DNA from: Henckelia pumila
Taxonomy: Eukaryota > Streptophyta > Magnoliopsida > Lamiales > Gesneriaceae
Assembly (NCBI RefSeq): GCF_033568475.1
Contig: NC_133121.1
Coordinates: forward strand, 74,916,589-74,980,588
Reading direction: 5' to 3'
DNA: 64,000 nucleotides
Shown here: positions 23,134-34,873 of the stretch, piece after piece
Layout of the letters: each line of letters starts with the position of its first letter
Numbering within the stretch: the stretch's first letter is position 1
Translations under genes and position numbers: made by a program
The notes under the pieces: generated by a model
The model's input: only the letters and a program-made list of their open reading frames with translations
Database searches by the model: none
What the model was told of the DNA's origin: nothing

Positions 23134-24331
23134 TTACGACTCACTGCTCTTTGATCCGGAAATCGAGAAAACTGCTAAAGCCTTGAGAAAGACTAGAAGA
23201 TAAGAGTTGCAAAAAATGGCTGAAATAGAGAAAACAGAGGAGAAATAGAAAGAGTTGAAAATAATGCTCTGGTGCCAATCAGAGATCATTTTAGACCGGT
23301 GATCAACAATCATTATTCTGGAATAGCTCGGCAGAACATCACGACGAATAATTTTGAGTTGAATCCAACTTTTATCAATATGGTGCAGCAGAATCAGTTT
23401 AGGGGTGCAGCTACTGAAGATCCGAATTTGCACCTGCGCACTTTCCTGGAGATTGCTAACACAGTAAAAATTCATGGTGTTACTGAAGACACCATCAGAA
23501 TACAATTGTTCCCGTTCTCGCTTAGGGACAATGCTCGCAGTTGGTTGCAGTCACTACCTCTTGGGAGTATCATTACATGGGATGACATGGATTCAAAATT
23601 TCTGGCTAAATATTTTCCGCCTGCCAAGTATGCCCAACTAAAAATTGAGATCACTACTTTCAAACAGCAAAATCATGAGCTACTATATGAATCTTGGGAG
23701 AGTTACAAGGAATTGCTTAGGAAGTGTCCGAACCATAATTTTCCAGATTGGGAACAAATTGAATTATTCTACAATGGTTTGAATGGGCCAACTAGGATTT
23801 CTGTGGATGCTGCTGCTGGAGGTTCAATATTTTTTAAATTTCCTGCAGAGGCTTATGAGATGCTTGAGAAAATGACTATTAATAGTTATCAGTGGCCGAG
23901 TGAGAGATGTGCGATAAGGAAGCCTCCTGGAATTTATGAATTTGATGCGTTCACGGCCTTGACTGCTCAAATGGCTACTATTTCTACACAGTTGGCTGCG
24001 CTGACCAATCAATATCATCCTAGTTTGCGAAATCATGAAAATGTTTTCTATGCAAACAATAAGAATGTGTGAATCCTCCACCGAGGTTCAATACTCAGAT
24101 GGTGAGGGTAAACCATATTTGGAAGATTTGGTGAATAATTTTATTTTGGAGTCATCCACAAGATTTAAGAGGAATGAGAATAGGCTCGATAGTATGGAGA
24201 CGCACTTGACCAATGTGAGCGCTTCTATGAAAAATCTTGAAACACAAATTGGTCAATTCGAGAATGCATTGAATAATAAGCAGAGAGGGGAGTTTCCTAG
24301 AAATACCGAGGTTAATCCAAGGGAGCAATGA
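23134..24331 (+). pseudogene. Athila-type gag remnant
   Basis: The early part reads SLLFDPEIEKTAKALRKTRR, the usual Athila gag start, then is broken by stops near 23202 and 23248. A long frame (23272-24072) contains the capsid domain: PNLHLRTFLEIANTVKIHGV, then FPFSLRDNARSWLQSLP and FLAKYFPPAK. The rest continues in another frame (24035-24331) with coiled-coil-like sequence ETHLTNVSASMKNLETQIGQ. There is no CCHC knuckle, as is normal for this lineage. Confidence 0.85.
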
Positions 24332-24484
24332 AAGGCTGTTACTTTGATAATTGGGAAAGAAGTTGGGGTAGATGACCCAAAGGTAGTGGATGAAGAGGAT
24401 CGAATTGAATAAATTGAGGTTGAATCTGAAAAATCTGTTAGTAAAAATTCCAGCAAGTCTGCAATTGTTCCTGAGAAATCGTCT

Positions 24485-25726
24485 GTGCCAAAAGCTGTTC
24501 TACCATATCCTCAGCAGTTCAAGAAAAAAACGTTGGATGAGAAGTTTTCTAAGTTTCTTGGCATCTTCAAGAAAATTCATATAAATATTTCATTCGCTGA
24601 TGCTTTGGAGCAGATGCCACACTACGCAAAATTCATGAAGAATGTGATGGCGAGAAAGAGAAAGCTTGAAGAATTTGAGACGGTGAAGTTGACCAAGGAG
24701 TGCAGCGCCATCCTGCAAAAGAAATTACCACAAAAATTGAAAGATCCAAAGAGTTTTACTATTCCTTGTATTATTGGTGGTGCAACTGTTAATAGAACAT
24801 TATGTGACTTAGGTGCAAGTATTAAGTTAATGTCTTTGTCCATTTTCAGGTCCTTGGAGCTTGGTGAGGTGAAACCTACCACGATTACTCTGCAGCTGAC
24901 TGACCGTTCTCTGACCTATCCTCATGGAATCGTGGAAGATGTTTTGGTAAAAGTAGATACATTAATTTTTCCTGCTGACTTTGTAGTGCTTGATATGGAA
25001 GAAGATCAATATGTCCCTCTAATTTTGGGGAGACCATTCTTGGCAACTGGTAGAGCGTTAATTGATGTGCAGGAGGGTGAAATAACTCTACGAGTTGGTG
25101 GCAAAGCGGTCACATTTAATATTTATAAGATCATGAAATACCAAGATGAGGTATATTCTTGTAATCGCATTAATTTATTTAATTTTTATGAGAATAATTT
25201 TGGTGTAAGAATGGAGTTGGAGGATGCATTGGCGAGGTGCTTAATAAATTCTGTAACTCAGTTTGATGGTGATTATTGGGAACTTAGAGTGCAATTTCTT
25301 ACTCTTGAAAGTTTGCCAAAGGAAAAAGAGGGTCAAGAAAAAATTGAAGAATTTCCTGAGGAGGCCATCAAAGAGGTACCAGTTTCTACTCCTGAATTGA
25401 AAGAATTACCAGTTCATTTTTGCTATGCATTTTTTGGAGAAAATTTGAATTATCCGGTAATTACTTTATGCTCTCTTACTCTTGATTTTAAAGATAAATT
25501 ATTAAAAGTTTTGAGGAAATTAAAATCTGCTTTGGGTTGGTCAATTTCATATATCAAGGGAATTAGTCCCAATATTTTCATGCATAAAATTTTAATGGAG
25601 GAGTCATATAGTCCATATGTTGATCATCAAAGGAGGTTAAATCCTGCGATGAAAGAAGAGGTAAAAGCTGAGGTCTTGAAATTATTGAATGCTGCTATTA
25701 TTTATGCTATATCTGACAGTTCATGA
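24485..25726 (+). pseudogene. Athila-type protease and N-terminal pol
   Basis: An open stretch of 413 codons. The aspartic-protease-like domain is at about residues 100-220, with LCDLGASIKLMS (DLGA in place of the D[TS]GA of other gypsy proteases, typical of Athila and Ogre relatives) and VPLILGRPFLATGRALID. The end begins the RT lead-in with VKAEVLKLLNA. The frame closes with TGA at 25724-25726, where the family normally continues straight into RT. Confidence 0.85.
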
Positions 25727-26380
25727 GTGTCGCCAGTAAAGGTTGTGCCAAAAAAGGGAGGTATGACTGTGGTTAAAAATGAGAAAAAAGAGTTGATCTC
25801 GACTCGTACTGTCACTGATTGGAGAGTTTGCATGATTATAGAAGGTTGAATAAGGCTACTAGAAAAGATCACTTTCCTCTTCCTTTCATTGATCAAATGC
25901 TTGATAGGTTGGCTGGTTACCAACATTACTGCTTTTTAGATGGTTATTCTGGATACAATCAAATTGCTATAGAGCCAGAGGATCAGGAGAAAATAACTTT
26001 TACATGTCCCTATGTTACTTATGCTTTTAGGAGAATGCCATTTGGTTTGTGTAATGCACCGGCTACGTTTTAGCGGTGCATGATGGAAATTTTTTCGGAC
26101 AGGGTAGAGAAAGTTATAGAAATTTTTATGGATGATTTTTTTGTGTTTGGGTCCTCTTTTGATCTTTGTTTACACAATCTGACCCTTGTTTTGAAGCGCT
26201 GTCAAGAAAAGAATCTAATGCCTAATTGGGAAAAATGTTACTTCATGGTTCAAGAGGGCATAGTACTTGGACATAAAGTATCATCTAATGGCTTGAGGTG
26301 GATCGAGCAAAAGCGGTTGCAATTGAAAAACTTCCACCACCAAATAATGTGAAAGTTCTTAGAAGTTTCTTAGGACACGC
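25727..26380 (+). pseudogene. Athila-type reverse transcriptase remnant
   Basis: 25740-25830 reads VKVVPKKGGMTVV and a TRTVTDWRVC phrase. A one-base loss near 25831 shifts to the next frame, with LNKATRKDHFPLPFIDQMLD and RRMPFGLCNAPATF (25819-26073). A TAG follows. The next stretch (26080-26352) has the catalytic loop FMDDF and LGHKVSSNG. Another shift near 26340 leads to the FLGHAGFYR region. The active-site aspartates are still present. Confidence 0.87.
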
Positions 26381-26837
26381 CGGGTTCTATCGTCACTTTA
26401 TTAGAGATTTTTCTAAGATTATTTAGTCTTTATGTAATTTATTAGAAAAGGATACATCTTTTATTTTTGATGATGCGTGTTTGCAGGCGTTTACAAAGAT
26501 CAATGAGGCATTAACTTCTGCGCCTATAATGATTGTGCCTGATTGGAAAGAGCCGTTTGAAGTGATGTGTGATGTTAGTGACTATGCTGTGGGAGCAGTT
26601 TTGGGGCAAAGAAGAGATAAGATGTTTTGGGCAATTTACTACGCCAGCCTCACTCTTGATGGAGCCCAACAAAATTACACTAGTAACAAAAAAGAGATGT
26701 TGGTTATGGTGTTCTCCTTCGACAAATTCAGGTCTTATCTTATTGGCTCTAAAGTAATTGTTTATACTGACCATGCAGCAATTCGTTATATGTTTGCTAA
26801 GAAGGATGCAAAGCCAAGATTGATTCGTTAGATACTC
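26381..26837 (+). pseudogene. Athila-type RNase H remnant
   Basis: 26481-26831 carries [38 protein letters not shown] and [12 protein letters not shown], the conserved RNase H blocks of gypsy pol. It ends in TAG at 26829-26831, then resumes with ILLLQEFDFEIRDKKG. Confidence 0.87.
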
Positions 26838-28280
26838 TTGCTACAAGAGTTTGACTTTGAAATTAGAGATAAGAAGGGGAATGAAAATTTAGTAGCGGAT
26901 CATCAGTCTCGTTTGGAGTTGGAAGGAAAAACTGAATATGAACTCAGCAGGGAACAATTTCCCGATGAGCATCTTTTTGAGGTAAACTCTAAACTACCTT
27001 GGTTTGCTGATTTTTCTAATTTTCTTTCTTGTGGTGTTTTGCCTCCAGATCTTAATCATCACCAAAGAAAGAAATTTTTCCATGATGCCATCTTTTATCT
27101 GTGGGATGATACTTTTGTGTACAAGAAGTGTTCGAATCAAGTGATAAGGAGATGCGTGGACGATGCCGAAGCGAGAGAAATTTTCGAACAATGTCATTCT
27201 TTACCGTATGGTGGTCACTTTGGAGCCTCACGAACAGCCGCCAAGATACTTTATTCTGGTTTTTATTGGCCAACATTGTTTAAAGACAGTTATACCTTAG
27301 TAAAATCATGTGATAGATGTCAAAGGATGGGAAATATATCTAGGCGTCATGAATTGCCCCTTACAAATATTTTAGAAGTTGAATTGTTTGATGTTTGGGG
27401 TATTGATTTTATGGGACCATTTCCCATCTCCTTTGGTCAATCTTATATTTTATTGGATGTTCATTATGTTTCAAAATGGGTGGAAGTAATCGCCACCCCC
27501 GCTAATGATGCTCATGTAGTGGTGAAGTTTGTATAGAAGAATATTTTCACGAGATTTGGAACTCCAAGGGCCATTATCAGTGATGAAGGTACACATTTCT
27601 GCAATAAGATTTTTAATTCATTACTGACAAATTATGTTGTTAGGCATAAAGTGGCATGTGCATACCATCAATGAACAAATGGGCAAGCTGAAATATCCAA
27701 CCAGAAAATCAAGCAAATTCTGGAAAAGACGGTCAAAACTAACCGGAAGGATTGGGCAATTAAGTTGGATGATGCACTATGAGCATACCAAACCGCGTTC
27801 AAAACTCCGATTGGCATGTCGTCATATAGGTTGGTATTTGGTAAAACATGTCATTTGCCAGTGGAGTTAGAGCATCGCGCGTATTGGGCTGTGAAAAAAG
27901 TTGAATTTTGATATGAAGCTGCTGGCGAAGAGCGACTATTGCACTTGAATGAGATCGAGGAGTTTCGTAATCATTCTTACGAAAATGCCAAGCTCTACAA
28001 AGAACAGACCAAAGAGTAGCATGACAAATTATTATTGAGGAGAGAATTCGAGCCTGGACAAAATGTATTATTATTTAATTCTCGTCTCAGATTATTTTCA
28101 GGTAAGTTAAAATCGAGATGGTCTGGTCCGTTCACCGTGGTGAAAGTGCATCCCTATGGAGCCATTGAACTGAGTTGTTATGATGGACAGACATTTCAAG
28201 TCAATGGGCAGAGATTGAAACATTATTTTGGCAATGAAGTGCGGAACATTGAGAAAGTTGCATTGATCGAGCCTGTGTAA
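26838..28280 (+). pseudogene. Athila-type integrase remnant
   Basis: 26838-27536 has the end of RNase H (NLVADHQSRLE), the HHCC zinc region (CHSLPYGGHFGASRTAAKI, then CDRCQRMGNISRRHELP) and the first catalytic Asp in WGIDFMGPFP. The core then passes through stops at 27534, near 27672, 27779, 27911 and 28017, with GTPRAIISDEGTHF holding the second Asp. The C-terminal part (28035-28280) is the GPF-type module WSGPFTVVKVHPYGAIEL. Most breaks are single stops rather than shifts. Confidence 0.87.
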
Positions 28281-28504
28281 AAACACCAAGAAAGTCGGGC
28301 TGACGACTCTAACCAAGCGTTGTTAGGGAGGCAACCCAAAATTTTTGTCTTATTCTTATTTTTATTTTCGTCTAAATTCCTTGCTTTAGTTATCTTTATT
28401 TTTTTATTCACTAGTTATTTTAGGGTGCAAACTTGTGAATTGTTTAAGCCTAATGGTCAAAATTTTTGATTTTTTTTTTTGGCTTTGGAAATTTCATGTG
28501 AAGA
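28281..28504 (+). other. Athila 3' leader with conserved GGGAGGCAACCC motif
   Basis: Just after pol, GTCGGGCTGACGACTC is followed by GGGAGGCAACCC (about 28327-28338). This pairing after the integrase stop is shared by many plant Athila and Tat elements. Its role is not established here; it is otherwise non-coding. Confidence 0.6.
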
Positions 28505-28775
28505 AGAGGCGTGCCAACGCTGATCCAAACGCGCTCCTGCGCTGTCGTGTTCAAAAAAAAATTCTGAAATGCGAAGCCACGGCGCGCCCGCTCTACCTTA
28601 GAAGCGCGCCCGCGCGATGTCTGTGAACAAAATAATTCTGAAATGCGAAACTGAGGCGCGTCCGCTCTACCTTAGAAGCGCGCCCGCGCGACGTCTATGC
28701 GTAAAGTAAATCTGATGTGCGCAACTATAGCGCGCCCGCTCCTTCCTCATAAAGCTCCCGCGCGACGGGTTTTAA
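28505..28775 (+). repeat. CpG-dense tandem repeat, period about 73 bp
   Basis: Units starting at about 28562, 28635 and 28709 (TTCTGAAATGCGAA or close) each contain GCGCGCCCGCTC, then CTACCTTA and GCGCGCCCGCGCG. A more degenerate unit precedes them at about 28505. A homologous module occurs in the 5' LTR (16938-17036) and the 3' LTR (about 40875-40990) of the same element. Confidence 0.8.
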
Positions 28776-29285
28776 AGGCCTGAATTCGGTCTGCTCTTCA
28801 CAGATTTTCCCTAATTTCTTCTCTAATTCTCCAAATCCCTAAACCCCTATAAGCCTCTATCCTCACGCCTCCACTTTCCTGCCCTACTTCTCCTTCATGC
28901 TTCTATATCTTTCCCATATCTATACTTCTCCCATCCCATATATCCCTCACATACATATATCCTCATTCTTCCTTACCATAATCTTCACGTGTCGGGCCAT
29001 TTTCACAAGTTCAACAAGGGCAATCGGGATGTCTGTTTGTTTCCAAGGGTGGATTTTTTGATTTTCCGAAGTCCATCTCAAGTTCCAGAGTAAGTTTTCT
29101 ATTGGTGGTTATAGTCATTGAAAGAGGTTGCGTGTATTGAGGTTAAGTTTGGTAGGACGTGTTGGTTTGATTGAAAATTGTGGGGTGGTGCTCTTATTTG
29201 GAGTGTGTGAATTGTTAGCGTGATTAAAGTTCAAGTTTGGGGGAGTACGAGTGAAGTTTCTATTGCCAAAATTTCTCTATTGTGA

Positions 29286-30470
29286 TTGTGCCTACAAAGT
29301 GTTCGATTAGTGGCCCCAAAGCAAAAAGAGAAACATGGATCTTCTTCTTCATCCGCTCCGACTTATGATGATCATCGCTTTTTGGATGAGAAAGCTGCTG
29401 CAAATTATCAAACACTTTTATCTAAGAGTATATTGGCAGAGCATGGGTTTGATATGACGTTGGGTTTTGATCCCGACCATCCTGTCTGTGCAGTTGGGAT
29501 GATGGTATTCGCTAGACATTGGGCAAAGTTTATCAAACCACCGATGGATTTTGTGGTGTCCCTTTTCAGGGATTTTTATGCTAATCTGAAGGTGAGGAAC
29601 GATGGAATGCGGGTACTGGTGCGAGGTAAGTTGGAACCCTTTGATGCACACACTATAAACACTGTCGATGAACTCCCTCTTTTAATGCATGATGAATATG
29701 CGGAGTTCAAAGCTGAGGAAGTTGATACTGATGCTATATTGAGGCGTTTATGCATGCCTGGGGCTGAATGGAGATTGGGTCAAGAGAATGCGCCACATAT
29801 GTTAAAGAAAATTGATTTGTTGGACGATGAAAAACTGTGGTATACATTTGTTTGTGCGAGATTGAAGTCCACTGATCATGACCATGAGGTTATACGCGAG
29901 AGAGCAATTTTGGTCTACTGAATTCTTGAAGGCAAGACCATCGATTTGAGCCACATCTGTCAAGAGAAAATTTCCAAGGTAGTGGCTGGGAGAACCACAG
30001 GTGGTCTTCCATTGTCGTCCCTTATCACTAATTTATGTGTTGCTCCTGGGGTGCAATGGCCCGACAGTGAAGAGTTGTTAAAATTCCGCAATCCGATTCC
30101 TTATGTGCCTTTGAGGAGATTTGCTCCAGAGCCTGAGAGATGGGTCCATTCTGAATGAAGAGAGTTTAATGCACGTGGTGCCGCTCGTCGAGCAGCTGCC
30201 CCACGTCTTGTTGATCCTCCTACTTTGACTGAGCGTGTTGATCATCTTGAGGAGGAGGTACGCCAACAGAGACAATCACTGCAATCCTTTCAGCAAACCT
30301 CGGGCACTTTTATGCATTATATGATGGATTTTACTGCGGCGTTAGCCCACCAGTTCCCGGGTGCTGCAAGTTCTGCTTATCCGTTCCCTCCTACTCCACA
30401 ATGGCCTCCCACTATTGGTTCTCCACAACAGCCCCCTCCCTATGATGATGAGGATGGTGGCGACCACTGA
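29286..30470 (+). pseudogene. Athila-type 3' ORF (plant transposon protein domain)
   Basis: The frame runs 29286-29921, then past single stops at 29919 and 30156 to 30470, about 390 codons in all. It reads QKEKHGSSSSSAPTYDDHRF, ILAEHGFDMTLGFDP, MVFARHWAKFIKPPMDFVVS and FRDFYANLKVRNDGMRVLVRG, the features of the 'putative plant transposon protein' found downstream of pol in Athila elements. The C-terminal part has a predicted coiled coil (TLTERVDHLEEEVRQQRQS) and a Pro-rich tail. I see no signal peptide or clear membrane segment, so an envelope role is not supported. Its function is unknown. Confidence 0.75.
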
Positions 30471-31572
30471 CGATCGCTACCTGAGGTACATGTCCTTTAC
30501 TCTTTCTTGTCATATCATTGAGGACAATGATTGCACCTAAGTTTGGAGGGGGGGTGTTTCAAAAATTTGTGAGTTTAATTATTTTTTTTGGTTGATTTGT
30601 GGTTTTGTTGTTGGTTTGATTGTTTTTAGTTGTTTGTTGATTTTAAGTTGTTGGGTGAGTGAGTGTTTCAAGAAGTCAAAAAGGAATTGAAAAGATGGCC
30701 AATGATATAAAATTTTTGTTTTGTAATGGAAATCCTTAAATATCTGCCTATCTAACCAAATTTTGAACTGATGAAACCAATTAGGGTTTAGGGTTTATTC
30801 TTGAATCTGAGTTTGAAACATACAAATATAGATATGATTGAGGCGTTGTTTGGATCTTTGGGCCTGATTTTTGTTGAATAAATGTTTTTTCTAGTTGCCC
30901 AATTGACCTTTAACGAAATATATGAGTACATTAGGTACATGTTAAGAAATTTTATTGGAAATCATCGTTTACTGTTGATGATTGTTTGTTCTGCACTGGT
31001 TGAAATTCATGCGATTTAATTGTGAATTTAGATTTGTCTAGAACTAGTTCGGACACCCTTCGAGGCGAGAGACGGGTAAACTGTGACTTAGGAATGATTT
31101 AGGCGATTTTTCTAAAAATCGTTTGTGCCTTTCAAGCTACCCACTGATTTAATTATATTTAGTACCTTATTTGAGCCTAATTTAAAAATGAATGGCATGC
31201 GTGAAAACGTATGATAAACCCCCATTCGACATCTTTTCAATGTCCCACAATCACTATCTAATGAATATCTTAAACAATAATTCCTACTAAGGGAGTAATT
31301 AACGAATAAAAATAGTATATGCTCCTTGTGTGACATTGAAATGTGGAATGGTGTATTGAAAAAAAAAAGTTGAGAATAAAAGGATGAAAAGAAAAGAAAA
31401 TGAGTTGAAAAGTTGTGAAAAGAAAAGAAAAATAAAGAAAAAGGGTGTGAAATCTATGGTGTGACGAAGTGAAGTGAATTATGAATGAAAAAAAGTTGGA
31501 ACTTTTGATTGAATGTTAACTTACTCCCTCCTTTGAATCGATATCCTTCGTTTGTAGTCATAACCCAGGCAA
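30471..31572 (+). other. Athila-type 3' non-coding region, left of nested copia
   Basis: It starts with a G-rich run after AAGTTTGGA (about 30538-30556), resembling a polypurine tract but far from the LTR. 31350-31500 is a long purine-rich tract of GAAAA-type units. No coding frame is supported. The region continues at 40144-40659, beyond the Angela-like insertion. Confidence 0.65.
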
Positions 31573-33181
31573 TGTTAGAGTAGGTGCCCGTCGAGCAAAT
31601 GTGTTGGTCGATGGTCCTTGAGATAACTCTTGTATGAAAATCTTTATTTTATTAATATTTGACATTATTTAATTTGGAACATCTTTATCTTTATACCCAT
31701 GCTAGCTGCATAGATAAAGCACTTGATTATACAAATAGTAGAAAGAATATGAGATGGTCATGTGATGACTATCATGAAACTCATATTTGGAATATTGTAT
31801 ATTCTAAACTGTTCCTAGTCGATTCAGCCGCCATAATGAAGGATAAAGGCCGCTCGAGCTTGAGACTAGTATTTGCGATATGAGCACCATGTTTTATTGG
31901 TAGGGGACATAGAGATGTCCAAGCATGCAAATAGGTGCTCCTTGTAGAGTGCACTGAACAACCCTCCCTAAAGGACTTTCCAAGTGGTTCTCACTTATCG
32001 AGTGAAGAAGTCCTATTTTATGGTTGTACATCATTAGTCCTTATGACCCGGGACAACATGGAGACTCTATATGCTAGTGCTTCACTTTGACTTGTTTACC
32101 GACTCAACTAGGGTCGTCAGGTGGCAATGTTGGGTGTTGTTACAAAACATATAGGAGTCGATGCATTGTAGTCAGGGATTCACCGCATACCTACGGGTAT
32201 GGATATCCTATGTGATCTCATGCATACGTAGCTTGAAATCTCTGATCAGAGTAGGTGGTAATTAAGAAAGGGGTTTCTTGAATTACACCTTCGATGCAAC
32301 TACAACATGACACATAGTTATCGATTCAATGACAATTCTCGATAAACCAATGGTTGTCGAATCGGTCGGGATATATGAGTTGAAGGGACCGTACTGTATG
32401 CTAACCATAATTGATTGGTTCTTGTAGGCACTATCATTTGATACCTAGGGAGTCATGTAAGCGATGCTGCTAGACGTTTACATGGCTGGTTGAGTACTAT
32501 CAGATTTGAGTTTTCTGACGTTCTTATTATCAAGGAGTTGATCAATAAGAATGGAGCCATTTGAATATTTATATATATATATATATTAAACGTGTATATA
32601 TATATATATATGATTATATATATATATATATTATATATGTGTGTGTGTGTGGGAATGTGAAAGGTTAAAGGCTTTGAGTGCAATTTTCCATGCAAGCTTT
32701 GGATTTTTCCATGCATGGTTTAATTGTATCTATTATCATTGGCCATAAAATACATTCACACTCCACAACACTTGAAGTGGCTGAACACTTTCAAGAAAAT
32801 TCTCCAAGTTTTCTTTCAAATTTTTGAGGAAGAAGAAAAGGAAAATCTCAATGCAAAATTCTCTAAATATTCTAGTGCATATTTAGAGCAGATCTAGATC
32901 GTATAGTCGTGGACCTAATTCGAAGGCTTGAAGTGTTGAATCCATTTTGAGCAAGGTGTGCTCTTGGAAGCTTGTAGATAGTATCTACCACTTTAAGAGC
33001 CTAGTTGTTTATCAACTTGATTGGAGCCATAAATCAATATTTGAGATTGATAGGTAAAACTTCTAAACACCCTATGGTTGTTTGTTTTTTTTTTAATGCT
33101 ACACAAGTGCTTGGATATCTTTTGTTAAAAATTTTAAAATTTCCGCTGCGCTTCCGGGCACGAGTTAACCGATCCCCTACA
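31573..33181 (+). repeat. Angela-like 5' LTR (1609 bp)
   Basis: It shares its first roughly 370 bp and last roughly 620 bp with the 3' LTR. The middle segment (about 31940-32560) is absent from the 3' LTR. TA/TG microsatellite runs occur at about 32565-32650. Confidence 0.88.
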
Positions 33182-33182
33182 G

Positions 33183-33194
33183 TGGTATCAGAGC
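33183..33194 (+). other. Angela-like primer binding site
   Basis: TGGTATCAGAGC lies one base after the 5' LTR and is complementary to initiator-Met tRNA. About 1.7 kb of leader without a supported gene follows (33195-34873). Confidence 0.88.
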
Positions 33195-34873
33195 CTAGGT
33201 TACTCTTTTGTGTAGCATTTTTTGAATACTATGTTGAGGTCAATTTCTAACCGCATGAGAAAATCAAGATCTATCAATTTGGGGCTTTTTTTTAGGAAAT
33301 TTGTTTTTTAAATGTTGCTGCCCATTTCGGGCAGCAGGGGCAGCCCACTATTAATAAAAAAAATTTAGGTTGGCCGGAATCCGACGACGGTGCTCCGGTA
33401 ACGTCTATGACGACTTTGGTTTCCAAAAGGTGTTTTGGGATATCCAAGTGTCATTAGCCCTAAGTTGTTGAAATTGTGAAAGTTGATATTTTTATGAAAA
33501 ATTGAAATTTTAAAAATTGTGTATTTTCTCATAAAATAAATAATTAAAGTGGGACTTTGATTATTTATAGTAAATGGTGATTTACAAGAAATTCGATTAT
33601 AAATAAATTAATTAGAAAGTAAACAAATGTGTTTGTTTATTTTGTTAATTAATTTATAATTGTGGTGGTTAGTGATTGGACCAAGAAATATAATATTTAA
33701 TCAATTAATTATTGTGATAATTAATTGATGGTGTATGATATGTGATATTATGCATGAAGGATGATCAAAAGCCCAAGACCAATTTTCTAGGTGTATGCTA
33801 AGATATTTTGTGTTGAATGGTTGTAATAATTATCAAATTATAAAGTGGGCTTGGTTTATGGCACGTTCCCATCCCATGAGATGTATCCCTATTTGCCATG
33901 GATATTTTAATGTAAAAATATTTGATAGTGGAAGATCAAGATTGGAAGATGGTGGACCATGATGAATTATAAAGATCCAAGACATGTAAATATTGAAAGT
34001 TTATGTAATTATTGCATTTGCATCCCATGCATTCCCTAGGATTGGACCTAGGCCCGTGTTTTGCTCACATGGGCCAAAATAGTATTGGGCGATTTATCAT
34101 CCTTGTTAATTTAATGTTTATAATATATGCATGATATATTATAAATAATAAGTATGTATATTATTATTTTATTATAACAATATTGCATGAATCCGGCAAA
34201 CATACGAACAAACATGACAAAACTTTTAAAATTAATGATGAGACCTTTTCAAAAATTAAAAAACTCTCATTTTGAATTAGATTCAAAATTTATATCAAGC
34301 CCGAAAAGGGGAATTATAAATTTGTTTATAATTTCCATGTCTTCCATCGACAATGGGTTCATTATAAACGCTACCCGTATTCAATGCTCGGCTCATATTA
34401 TTGGGGGGACTTGGATGCCGGAAAGCTGTGACATCCATTGACATAGTGATGTGAACTACGTGGAACTCCCATGACTTGGGCTCATATTATTGTGAGAACT
34501 CATGGCGACCGTCCATTAAAATTCGATATCGATGGGTAAGGCTTGACACGTAAAGAAGAACGACGTCATTTTATTGGGTCCTAATCAAGCGTGCGATAAA
34601 AGTTTACATAAGGGTTGCATGGAGATGCAATTGGAAACTACCTTTTAGAAATTGTGATTGACTGATATTATTCGGGATCATGATTGGCTAATTGGACCTT
34701 ATGTACCTACTGAGAAAATGAGTTTTTCGTTTTCACTAGAGGGTAGTGAAAATGTCAAAATAGTGGGAGTAAAAATTTATAAAGTTAAAGTACATACTTT
34801 ATATCTTATTAAATATTTTAAAATAGTCATTGACATTTATCTGTTATTATTTTTCAGTACAAAGTTTTTGACA

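Noticed and set aside
29286..30470. Envelope gene
   Set aside because: No signal peptide, transmembrane helix or furin-like site was visible; described instead as the Athila 3' ORF of unknown function.
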